Origin: Deltaproteobacteria bacterium
Lineage (GTDB): Bacteria > Desulfobacterota > Syntrophia > Syntrophales > UBA5619
Assembly (NCBI GenBank): GCA_026388365.1
Contig: JAPLJW010000336.1
Coordinates: forward strand, 1-24,219
Reading direction: 5' to 3'
Length of the DNA stretch: 24,219 bases
The notes beneath the pieces were generated by a model. The model searched no databases and was not told the origin of the DNA. It saw nothing but the letters and a program-made list of their open reading frames with translations. This document shows positions 15,670-22,839 of the stretch, in pieces. A program made the position numbers and the translations under genes. How positions within the stretch are numbered: position 1 is the first letter of the stretch; every line of letters starts with the position of its first letter.

Positions 15670-16295
15670 AAATTTTAGCGATCGGCGCCCATCCGGACGA
15701 CATCGAGATGGGCTGCTCCGGCACACTGGCCAAATACGCGCAGAGCGGCCATGACATCTACCTGCTCGTCATGACGGAAGGCCACATGGGCGGGGAAGGG
15801 GCGATCCGGAAAAAGGAGCAGGCGAAGTCGGCGAAGATCCTCAAGCCCCGGGAACTGATCTGGGGGGCGTATAAGGACACGCTGCTTACGCCCCACATGA
15901 ACCAGATGGTCCATGACATTGAGGTCGTACTGAAAAAGATCGACCCTGATTTCATTTTTGTCCAGTGTGAGGACGATACCCACCAGGACCATCGTTCCCT
16001 GGCCAAGGCGACGATTTCCGCCACCCGCTACGTCCGGAACGTCCTTTTCTACGAGGGACCGACAACCCAGAATTTTTCCCCAACGGTATTCGTGGACATC
16101 AAGGAAACCCTCGACACGAAATTCGCTATGCTCCTGGCGCACCAGTCTCAGGTCCAGAAAACCAATATCGAAGGGCTTTCCATCACGGACATCGTCCGCT
16201 CTACCGCGATTTTTCGCGGCATCCAGGGGCGGGTGCAGTTTGCGGAGGCTTTTGTGCCGCTGCGTCTGTTCATCAATGTCGCCGGGTTTATATGA
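15666..16295 (+). CDS. PIG-L/LmbE-family N-acetyl sugar deacetylase
   Basis: 209 residues. The zinc-binding motif AHPDDIEMGCSGTL (His9-Pro-Asp-Asp12) and the second metal and catalytic stretch DTHQDHR (His106, His109) are intact. HKSQ-type C-terminal elements appear as AHQSQV. The family removes N-acetyl groups from GlcNAc-containing lipids or small thiols (PIG-L, MshB, BshB, LmbE). In this cluster the likely substrate is an N-acetylated hexosamine on a nucleotide or polyprenyl carrier. It is flanked by ATGA overlaps on both sides. A ribosome-binding site GGGGGAAGGA directly precedes the ATG. Confidence 0.93.
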   Translation: MKILAIGAHPDDIEMGCSGTLAKYAQSGHDIYLLVMTEGHMGGEGAIRKKEQAKSAKILKPRELIWGAYKDTLLTPHMNQMVHDIEVVLKKIDPDFIFVQCEDDTHQDHRSLAKATISATRYVRNVLFYEGPTTQNFSPTVFVDIKETLDTKFAMLLAHQSQVQKTNIEGLSITDIVRSTAIFRGIQGRVQFAEAFVPLRLFINVAGFI

Positions 16296-17332
16296 TTCCC
16301 CATTCCCGCCCCACCATCGATGAAGAAGAGATCAACGCCGCCGTCGCCGTTCTGCGGTCCGGACATCTTGCGCAGGGGGAGCAGGTCCTGCAGTTCGAGA
16401 AAGCCTTGGCCTTGATGATCGGCGTCGGCGGGGCCGTCGCGGTCAGTTCCGGCACCGCCGCCCTGCACCTCAGCCTGCTGGCTCTGGAAATCGGCGAGGG
16501 TGACGAGGTTATGATCCCCAGTTTCGTCTGCCCGGCCCTCCTGAACGCGATCCGCTATGTCCGCGCCATACCGGTCCTGGCCGATATCGACCGGGAAACC
16601 TTCAACATCGATGTCCGGGACCTCAAGCAGCGCCAGACGCAAAAGACGAAGGCCGTCATCGTTCCCCATATGTTCGGCCTGCCGGCGGATATCAGGGAAA
16701 TCGCCGCTCTGGGAATCCCCGTGATCGAGGATTGCGCCCAGGCCCTGGGAAGTCGCTATGAAGGGGCGCCGACCGGGAGCTTTGGCGCGTTGTCCGTTTT
16801 TTCCTTCTATGCCACCAAGGTCATCTGCACCGGCGAAGGGGGCATGATCGCGGCAAATGATTTGCAATTCCTGTCAAGAATTCGCGATTTGCGTGATTAC
16901 GACGAAAAGGGTGATGGTCGTCTCCGCTACAACTACAAGCTGACGGATTTGCAGGCGGCCCTCGGTCTGGCGCAGCTCCGGAAACTCCCGACCCTGATCG
17001 GGCGCCGCCGGGCCATTGCCCGACAATACGATGAATTTCTTCGCGAACGCCTCTTGCCTGTGCCTGCCTGCCCTCCAGACCGCGACCATATCTATTACCG
17101 TTACGTCATCCGGACACAGCACGTCGCCGAGCTTCTCGCCGCCGGCGGAGAGGCGGGGATCGCTTATCGTCGACCGGTCTTCAAACCCCTCCACCATGAC
17201 CTTGGAATGACCGGTTATCCGCAGACCGAGGCGGCCTTCCTCGAGACCGTTTCTCTGCCCATCTATCCTTCTCTTCATGACGAGGAAATTAAAGCCATCC
17301 TCCAGCATGCCCAGCCTTTTCTGATGAGGTGA
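16292..17332 (+). CDS. DegT/DnrJ/EryC1/StrS sugar aminotransferase
   Basis: 346 residues. PLP-dependent aminotransferases of this family convert ketosugar nucleotides to amino sugars. Visible features: SSGTAALHLSLLAL for the PLP phosphate-binding loop; VPHMFGLPAD; VIEDCAQALGSRYEG with the ring-stacking Asp; and the lysine that forms the Schiff base in FYATKVICTGEGG (Lys176). Length is slightly short of the usual 370 but no motif is missing. It starts in an ATGA overlap with the PIG-L gene. Together with the neighbouring deacetylase and initiating transferase it suggests a di-amino or modified amino sugar; the donor ketosugar and the dehydratase that would make it are not in the window. Confidence 0.94.
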   Translation: MIPHSRPTIDEEEINAAVAVLRSGHLAQGEQVLQFEKALALMIGVGGAVAVSSGTAALHLSLLALEIGEGDEVMIPSFVCPALLNAIRYVRAIPVLADIDRETFNIDVRDLKQRQTQKTKAVIVPHMFGLPADIREIAALGIPVIEDCAQALGSRYEGAPTGSFGALSVFSFYATKVICTGEGGMIAANDLQFLSRIRDLRDYDEKGDGRLRYNYKLTDLQAALGLAQLRKLPTLIGRRRAIARQYDEFLRERLLPVPACPPDRDHIYYRYVIRTQHVAELLAAGGEAGIAYRRPVFKPLHHDLGMTGYPQTEAAFLETVSLPIYPSLHDEEIKAILQHAQPFLMR

Positions 17333-17337
17333 CCCAC

Positions 17338-18492
17338 ATGTTTCCCGAGGAAAACAGGAGAAAATTTTCTTTTCATAGGGTGTTCTGGGGGGTGGCGTGT
17401 GTTCTGTTCATCGCCCTGATGACCCCCGCCATCCGGCTGCTCTTCTTTGAGAATTTCGGCCGCTGGCTTTACATTCTCCTGTTTGCCTTTTCCACCGCCG
17501 CCCTACTCACACCGCTCATGATGTTCATTGCCGTCCGGGCAGGTATCGTCGACAATCCCGGCGGCCGTAAGATCCACACCCGGGTCACCCCCCTGCTCGG
17601 CGGCGCCGCCGTAACCATTTCCTTTATCTCCGCACTCCTGGCCAACATGATCCTCGATGCCCGGGACGTCGTCCTGATCGCCGGAGGTACGGTCATTGCG
17701 GCTGTCGGTCTTATCGATGACTGGAAGAATATTCCGGCGCGTTACAAACTCTTGATCCAGGTCTGTGTCGTCCTCGTCCTGATCCGGTCCGGGATCATCC
17801 TCGATCTTTTTCCGATCCATACGACCTGGGGCTATCTCCTCAACGCCGCCTTCTCCATCATTTGGATCGTGGGTCTGACCAACGCCATGAACTTCATTGA
17901 CGGCATGGACGGTCTGGCCACCGGCGTAAGCGCAATCATATCCCTCTTCCTTGGGATCGTGGCCTTCCAGACCGGTCAGCCTTTCATGGGATGGATCGCC
18001 ATCGCCATGCTGGGCAGCTGCCTCGGGTTTCTCCCGTTCAATTTCGGTTTTCGCAGACAGGCGGTCATCTTCTTGGGCGACGCGGGGAGTTCCTTCTTCG
18101 GGTTTGTCCTTTCAGCCCTAGCCATCAAGGCCGCCTGGGCAGACAACAATCCCATCGTCTCTTTTGCTACCCCGGTTCTCATCTTCTGGGTGCTGATCTA
18201 CGACATGGCCTATATCAGCCTGGAGCGCATCATCAACGGTAAGGTGAAAAGCTTCCAGGACTGGATCGATTATGTGGGAACCGACCATATCCATCACCGA
18301 CTTCTGGCTATTTTCGGAGACAGAAAAAAAGTGGTTTTTTTCATCTTCTTTCTCTGCGCCACCCTCGGCATCAGCGCCATTACCTTGCGGGGCGCCAGTA
18401 CCAGCGACGGAATCCTGACCGTTGTTCAGGCTTTCCTGATCACCGTCATCGTTTCCATTCTCGAATATTCCGGCCGGAATCCCACGAAATGA
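17338..18492 (+). CDS. MraY/WecA-like polyprenyl-phosphate sugar-1-phosphate transferase
   Basis: About 384 residues with about ten hydrophobic segments. Catalytic motifs of the PNPT superfamily are present: the LIDDWK aspartate pair (127-128), NAMNFIDGMDGLATG (182-196), and the FLGDAGS loop with Asp248. The histidine-rich loop ends in GTDHIHHRL, which in WecA-type proteins contributes to UDP-sugar recognition. The enzyme transfers a sugar-1-phosphate (commonly GlcNAc-1-P) to undecaprenyl phosphate, the first step of O-antigen or enterobacterial-common-antigen type synthesis. Start: ATG 17338 has GAGGTG 7 nt upstream and is preferred over GTG 17329, which would overlap DegT. It is the last gene of the operon. 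Confidence 0.95.
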   Translation: MFPEENRRKFSFHRVFWGVACVLFIALMTPAIRLLFFENFGRWLYILLFAFSTAALLTPLMMFIAVRAGIVDNPGGRKIHTRVTPLLGGAAVTISFISALLANMILDARDVVLIAGGTVIAAVGLIDDWKNIPARYKLLIQVCVVLVLIRSGIILDLFPIHTTWGYLLNAAFSIIWIVGLTNAMNFIDGMDGLATGVSAIISLFLGIVAFQTGQPFMGWIAIAMLGSCLGFLPFNFGFRRQAVIFLGDAGSSFFGFVLSALAIKAAWADNNPIVSFATPVLIFWVLIYDMAYISLERIINGKVKSFQDWIDYVGTDHIHHRLLAIFGDRKKVVFFIFFLCATLGISAITLRGASTSDGILTVVQAFLITVIVSILEYSGRNPTK

Positions 18493-18497
18493 ACGCA

Positions 18498-18555
18498 GGG
18501 GGTCAGTGCAAGTTAAGGGGGTCAGGTCTTGAAATTTAGCGTTTTACATGTTTGG
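18498..18555 (+). repeat. GGGGGTCAG tandem motif, possible mobile-element end
   Basis: GGGGGTCAG occurs at 18498-18506 and again at 18517-18525; the second is followed by GTCTTGAAATTTAGCG and TTTTACATG. I recall similar GGGGTCAGGTCTTGAAATTT strings as dispersed repeats near REP-associated transposases in environmental deltaproteobacteria, but that memory is unverified. No transposase lies in the 116-base gap (18493-18608), which otherwise holds only the ribosome-binding site of the next gene. Confidence 0.35.
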
Positions 18556-18608
18556 GGGCCAGGACATATCGAAAACCGATACTCCCGGTCATCACATGAG
18601 GTGATTCC

Positions 18609-19310
18609 ATGCTGAAGGTTAAGCAGTTTCGCTACGGCGCCGACAATCTCGGATATCTGGTTTACGGAACGGAAAGCGGTATGGCCGTCGACGGCGGCGC
18701 GGCGGACGGGATCCTTGCCTTTCTCGGGGAGCATCGGCTCACGCTGAAATATGTCGCCAACACCCATGACCATCAGGATCATACAAGCGGCAACCAGGCC
18801 CTGCTTGCGGCCACGCACGCCCGCCTTCTGAGCGGGGCGGATCTGAAGGATGGCGGCCAGATTGCGCTGGACGGGGGAAAAATTCGGATCCTCCATACCC
18901 CGGGCCATACGGAGGAGTCTCGTTCTTTCCGTATCGACAAAGTCCTGCTGGGGGGCGACACCCTCTTCAACGGAACGATCGGAAACTGCTTCTCGGGCGA
19001 TATCGAAGGCTTCTACCATTCCATCCGGAAACTGATGGAGCTTCCCGACGAGACCGTCGTTTATGCCGGGCACGATTATATAAAGAGCTCTATTGCATTC
19101 GCAAGGAGAATCGAACCGGGAAACCGGGCGATTGGCGCCTTCCTCCGACATTACGACCCGAAACATGTCTTCTCCACGCTGGCCGAGGAGAGAACGATCA
19201 ACCCCTACCTGCGTTTCAACGAGCCGGCCATCGTGAAGCTTCTTGCGAAGTTGCGCCTTCCCCGGGAAACGGAGTGGGAACGCTGGCAATCTCTCATGAG
19301 CATCGAATAA
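18609..19310 (+). CDS. MBL-fold metallo-hydrolase, glyoxalase II-like
   Basis: 233 residues. Metal-binding motifs of the metallo-beta-lactamase fold are complete: THDHQDH (HxHxDH, residues 53-58), HTPGHTEES, LGGDTLF with the bridging Asp, and YAGHDY. The C-terminus NPYLRFNEPAIVKLL resembles the helical substrate-binding domain of hydroxyacylglutathione hydrolases. Likely reaction: hydrolysis of an S-acyl thiol (S-lactoyl-glutathione type) in detoxification of methylglyoxal; the thiol used is unknown. An AGGTG ribosome-binding site sits 6 nt before the ATG. Not obviously part of the glycan operon; it lies 116 bases after it. Confidence 0.88.
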   Translation: MLKVKQFRYGADNLGYLVYGTESGMAVDGGAADGILAFLGEHRLTLKYVANTHDHQDHTSGNQALLAATHARLLSGADLKDGGQIALDGGKIRILHTPGHTEESRSFRIDKVLLGGDTLFNGTIGNCFSGDIEGFYHSIRKLMELPDETVVYAGHDYIKSSIAFARRIEPGNRAIGAFLRHYDPKHVFSTLAEERTINPYLRFNEPAIVKLLAKLRLPRETEWERWQSLMSIE

Positions 19311-19335
19311 AAATATCCTGCCTTGTGCTGCAGGA
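19306..19335 (-). terminator. Probable intrinsic terminator of the radical SAM gene (minus strand)
   Basis: TCCTGC (19316-19321) and GCAGGA (19330-19335) form a 6-bp stem with an 8-nt loop. Read on the minus strand it is followed by TATTTTTATT (complement of 19306-19315), a short U-tract. The position, about 70 nt beyond the minus-strand stop codon at 19406, fits. Confidence 0.45.
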
Positions 19336-19405
19336 CAGCAATTCCGTTCCCGAGCCCTTTTCTTTCACCACAGAAAGGTTGCGCGAGGATCGTCTCCCCT
19401 CCTTT

Positions 19406-20554
19406 TCAGATAAAACGATCCATGACGGTGGCCAGATGTTTCTCCAGGGAACCGTTGCCCATCGTTTCATAATGATTGACGATATTTTTCAACTCCTCAT
19501 AGGCGCTCTTGTCCGACAAATCGGACACCCTTCTGTATATTCCCGCTCTCCTGCCCAACCGAAATACAAGCCTCTGCTCCCCGGAGAGCGAAAAATATCG
19601 CTCCAGGACATCCAGCATCTTTTTCTTGTCCCGGGGAAGCCTGCCTTCGATCTCTTCCAGAAGATTCAAAATGTGGTCGCTTACGATCGTTGATTCGATC
19701 CCTTCCAGACCGGAAATCAATTCTTGAATCTCACGCAGAACATCCTCATCTTCTAAAGGAGAAAATGCTCCTTTTTGCATCAGTTCCATCAGAGGCGTAT
19801 CGTTGACCACGTGCAGGGAGCGCAGGCGGATGAAATCGGGATTAATCGCATTGATCGCCCTTGCCGTTTCCCGGGCGTGTTCGCTGGAATACAATTTACC
19901 TCCCAGACCGGGGATTACATACTCGCAAAGCGAAATCCCGGCTGCCCTGATTTTCTGACCGCCTTCGATATGATCTGCCGCGGTTGCACCTTTCCGGATC
20001 AGTTTTAACAAAGGATCCAACCCGCTTTCCATCCCCACATGAATTCTTGTCAGACCGGCCTCCCGGAGCGACTGCAATTCCGACAGGGATTTTCTCGCGG
20101 CGGTCTTGGACCGGCAGTAGGTTGTAATCCTCGTCACAGAAGGAAAGGTGTCGCGAAGATATCGGAGAATGGATAGCATATCCTCTGTTTTCATGACGAG
20201 CGAATCGGCATCCTGGAGAAATACCGTTTCGCCGCCGTAATAAAGCCAGAGGGCGACGGCCCTGTGATATTCATCATGAAGGGGATAGCGATCGAAAACG
20301 GTCTGGACGATCTTTTCCGAAATCAGGCCATGGTCCCCTTCTTGGATGGAGAGTTTTTGTAAGATCTCCGCAATTTCGGACATGTTGTCAATGTCCCTTT
20401 TAATCTCCTCGATGCTTCTTAACCCAAATTTCGTATTTTTATAGGTGCGGCAAAAGGCACATTTATTCCAGGGGCAATTTCTGCTGACCCGCAAGAGAAG
20501 ACTTCCCGCCTCGCTGGGCGGGCGAATGGGCCCCTGTTCGAAAGATTGATCCAT
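19406..20554 (-). CDS. Radical SAM protein with CX4CX2C cluster motif
   Basis: 382 residues from the ATG at 20554. The motif CPWNKCAFC near the N-terminus is CX4CX2C, a variant of the canonical CX3CX2C radical-SAM [4Fe-4S] site used by several HemN/Elp3-like subfamilies. Later elements fit a TIM-barrel: RITTYCRSK, LTRIHVGMESG and YVIPGLGG. The reaction and substrate are not recognised; I suspect the widely distributed uncharacterised radical SAM family beginning GPIRPPSEAGSLLLRV. Start: ATG 20554 has GGAGGTG 3 nt upstream and is preferred over ATG 20566. It follows ettA by 46 nt on the same strand, so the two are probably cotranscribed; a 6-bp hairpin (20568-20585) sits between them. Confidence 0.85.
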   Translation of the reverse strand: MDQSFEQGPIRPPSEAGSLLLRVSRNCPWNKCAFCRTYKNTKFGLRSIEEIKRDIDNMSEIAEILQKLSIQEGDHGLISEKIVQTVFDRYPLHDEYHRAVALWLYYGGETVFLQDADSLVMKTEDMLSILRYLRDTFPSVTRITTYCRSKTAARKSLSELQSLREAGLTRIHVGMESGLDPLLKLIRKGATAADHIEGGQKIRAAGISLCEYVIPGLGGKLYSSEHARETARAINAINPDFIRLRSLHVVNDTPLMELMQKGAFSPLEDEDVLREIQELISGLEGIESTIVSDHILNLLEEIEGRLPRDKKKMLDVLERYFSLSGEQRLVFRLGRRAGIYRRVSDLSDKSAYEELKNIVNHYETMGNGSLEKHLATVMDRFI

Positions 20555-20600
20555 GGTCACCTCCATTCACTTCGGGAATGAAGTGTTGTGTCCCTTAAAT

Positions 20601-22286
20601 TCAGATCCTCGTCAACTGGCGGTACTTGATCCGGTGCGGCTGGGTCGCTGCGGCGCCCAGGCGGGCCTTCCGGTCCGCCTCGTATTCGGAGTAGTTCCCG
20701 TCGAACCAGACGGTCGAACTTTCCCCCTCGAAAGCCAGGATGTGCGTGGCGATCCGGTCGAGGAACCAGCGGTCGTGGCTGATAACCACGGCGCAGCCGG
20801 CGAAGTTCTCCAGCGCCTCTTCGAGGGCGCGCATCGTGTTCACGTCGAGGTCGTTCGTCGGCTCGTCGAGGAGCAAGACATTAGCCCCCTCCTTGAGCAT
20901 CCGCGCGAGGTGGACGCGGTTCCGCTCGCCCCCGGAGATCTGGCTGACCTTCTTCTGCTGGTCGGTTCCCGAAAAGTTGAAGCGCGAGACATACGCCCTT
21001 GAATTGACCTCGCGATTCCCAAGCAGGATGATGTCTCTTCCCTCGGAGACCGTCTCCCAGATCGATTTGTCCGGATCGAGAACGTCGCGGCTCTGATCCA
21101 CGTACGCCAGCTTGACCGTATCGGCAATCCGGATCGTACCCGAATCCGGCGTCTCCTGGCCGGTGATCATCCGAAAGAGGGTCGTTTTCCCCGCGCCGTT
21201 CGGGCCGATGATTCCGACGATCCCGCCGGGCGGCAGGTTGAAAGACATGTTATCGATGAGGAGACGGTCGCCGTAGGCCTTGCCCACCCCTTCGGCCTCG
21301 ATGACGAGCTTTCCCAGACGGGGTCCGGGCGGGATGTAGATCTCCAGCTCCTTTGCACGGGCGTCCATTTCCTGGGAAAGGAGGTTCTCGTAGGAGCTGA
21401 TCCGGGCCTTGGATTTCGCATGGCGTCCCTTGGGCGACATCCGGATCCATTCCAGTTCCCGCTGAAGGGTCTTCTGCCGCCCGCTTTCCGTTTTTTCCTC
21501 CTTCTGGAGGCGGTTCCGCTTCTGTTCGAGCCAGGAGGAGTAATTTCCCTTCCAGGGGATCCCTTGGCCGCGGTCCAGCTCCAGGATCCAACCGGCGACG
21601 TTATCCAGGAAGTAGCGGTCATGGGTCACGGCGATCACGGTGCCCGTGTAGGCCTGGAGGTGGTGCTCCAGCCAAGCGACGGACTCGGCGTCGAGGTGGT
21701 TCGTCGGCTCGTCGAGGAGCAGGATGTCGGGATTCTGGAGCAACAGCCGGCAGAGGGCGACCCGCCGGCGCTCGCCGCCGGAGAGGACCTTCACCAGGGT
21801 CTCCCCGGGTGGGCAGCGGAGCGCATCCATCGCCATCTCGAGGCGGGAGTCGAGGTCCCAGGCGTCTAAAGCGTCCAGCTTCTCCTGCACCTTTGCCTGG
21901 CGGTCGAGGAGTTTGTTCATCGCCTCCTCAGACATCGGCTCGGCGAATTTCTCGTTGATTTCATTGAATTCATTGACGAGATCGACCGTCTCCTGGACCC
22001 CCTGCTCGACAATTTCGCGGATGGTTTTCGTATCGTCCAGCCTCGGCTCCTGTTCGAGAAAGCCGACGGTATGGCCGGGGGAGAGGATGGTCTTGCCGAT
22101 GAAATCCTGGTCCACGCCGGCCAGGATCCGGAGGAGCGAGCTCTTGCCCGAGCCGTTCAGCCCCAGGACGCCGATCTTCGCCCCGTAGAAATAGGAGAGG
22201 TAGATCTCCTTCAGGACCGGTTTTTTCTCGTAAACCTTGCTCACTCCGATCATGGAGTAGATCACCTTGTTCGGGTCGTTCGCCAT
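20601..22286 (-). CDS. ettA: EttA, ABC-F energy-dependent translational throttle protein
   Basis: 561 residues with the ABC-F layout of two fused ATPase domains. Domain 1: Walker A GLNGSGKSS, signature LSGGERRRVAL, Walker B LLDEPTNHLD. The arm and linker follow: NRLQKEEKTESGRQK and MSPKGRHAKSKARI. Domain 2: Walker A GPNGAGKTT, signature ISGGERNRVHL, Walker B LLDEPTNDLD. The length and the SPKGRHAKSKAR linker are diagnostic of EttA. The protein binds the ribosomal E site and gates entry into elongation according to the ATP/ADP ratio. A strong GAGGAGGAG precedes the ATG. It lies between a DUF493 gene (36 nt upstream) and a radical SAM gene, forming a minus-strand operon. Confidence 0.96.
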   Translation of the reverse strand: MANDPNKVIYSMIGVSKVYEKKPVLKEIYLSYFYGAKIGVLGLNGSGKSSLLRILAGVDQDFIGKTILSPGHTVGFLEQEPRLDDTKTIREIVEQGVQETVDLVNEFNEINEKFAEPMSEEAMNKLLDRQAKVQEKLDALDAWDLDSRLEMAMDALRCPPGETLVKVLSGGERRRVALCRLLLQNPDILLLDEPTNHLDAESVAWLEHHLQAYTGTVIAVTHDRYFLDNVAGWILELDRGQGIPWKGNYSSWLEQKRNRLQKEEKTESGRQKTLQRELEWIRMSPKGRHAKSKARISSYENLLSQEMDARAKELEIYIPPGPRLGKLVIEAEGVGKAYGDRLLIDNMSFNLPPGGIVGIIGPNGAGKTTLFRMITGQETPDSGTIRIADTVKLAYVDQSRDVLDPDKSIWETVSEGRDIILLGNREVNSRAYVSRFNFSGTDQQKKVSQISGGERNRVHLARMLKEGANVLLLDEPTNDLDVNTMRALEEALENFAGCAVVISHDRWFLDRIATHILAFEGESSTVWFDGNYSEYEADRKARLGAAATQPHRIKYRQLTRI

Positions 22287-22322
22287 TTCGCTCCTCCTCG
22301 GGGATGATGGAAAAATTTTGAT

Positions 22323-22586
22323 TCACAAAACCATGATGACCGCAGGGTGTCGACGGAGCTTCTCATAGAAAACAAGCCGATCCTGTTCGTTTCCGACCGT
22401 CATCTCGACGTTCAGGCTGTGGTAGGCGCCGCCTTTGCTGCTTCGGGAAGGCATGGCCGAATACGTCCTGCCGGACAGGACTTCTGCGACGGCGCTTCGG
22501 AGAAGCTCCCTATCGCGGCCGATGACCTTGTAGACCCAGAGGCAGGGGTAGGCGAATTCCGGTTTGCATTCATTTTCGTTTGTCAT
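22323..22586 (-). CDS. DUF493/YbeD family protein
   Basis: 87 residues from ATG 22586. It resembles E. coli YbeD across its length: YPCLWVYKVIGRD, then SSKGGAYHSLNVEMTV, and YEKLRRHPAVIMVL at the C-terminus. YbeD is a small ferredoxin-like fold protein with a proposed but unproven regulatory role; in enterobacteria it lies beside lipB. Here it leads the ettA operon. The open frame extends upstream to 22727 but that part is not conserved, so the internal ATG is preferred; its ribosome-binding site is weak. Confidence 0.85.
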   Translation of the reverse strand: MTNENECKPEFAYPCLWVYKVIGRDRELLRSAVAEVLSGRTYSAMPSRSSKGGAYHSLNVEMTVGNEQDRLVFYEKLRRHPAVIMVL

Positions 22587-22657
22587 ATTCTTCGCGACGA
22601 TCAATCCTCCCCGCGCCAACCGTATGAAGGGAGGAACACCAATGAGCCTGTTCCGAA

Positions 22658-22686
22658 ATATTAACCTATACCGTGCATGAATGCAA
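22658..22686 (-). promoter_or_regulatory. Candidate promoter for the DUF493-ettA-radical SAM operon
   Basis: On the minus strand, TTGCAT (complement of 22681-22686) and TAATAT (complement of 22658-22663) are 17 nt apart, matching sigma70 spacing with moderate boxes. It would give a 5' leader of about 65 nt before the ATG at 22586. Confidence 0.35.
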
Positions 22687-22720
22687 CGCCGCGTCTCTCC
22701 TTGTTTTGGCCTGATCCATC

Positions 22721-22749
22721 TTGACACACGGCGGCCCAGATGTCATAGT
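22721..22749 (+). promoter_or_regulatory. Candidate promoter for glutamate dehydrogenase
   Basis: A perfect TTGACA at 22721-22726 and CATAGT at 22744-22749, 17 nt apart. A short hairpin CCAGC-GGATACAA-GCTGG (22801-22818) lies in the leader just before the GGGGAGGTG ribosome-binding site (22825-22833). The promoter is divergent from the DUF493 promoter. Confidence 0.45.
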
Positions 22750-22839
22750 CAACAGCACCGAAGGCGATGTTCCAATATTTTTTCACGGGAGTCTGACAGG
22801 CCAGCGGATACAAGCTGGCGGAAAGGGGAGGTGAACACC

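Noticed and set aside
18522..19289. Minus-strand frame of 255 codons
   Set aside because: Antisense to the metallo-hydrolase, whose HxHxDH motif is on the plus strand.
20568..20585. Hairpin CACTTC/GAAGTG between ettA and the radical SAM gene
   Set aside because: Six-base stem without a T-run directly beside a strong ribosome-binding site; unlikely to terminate transcription.
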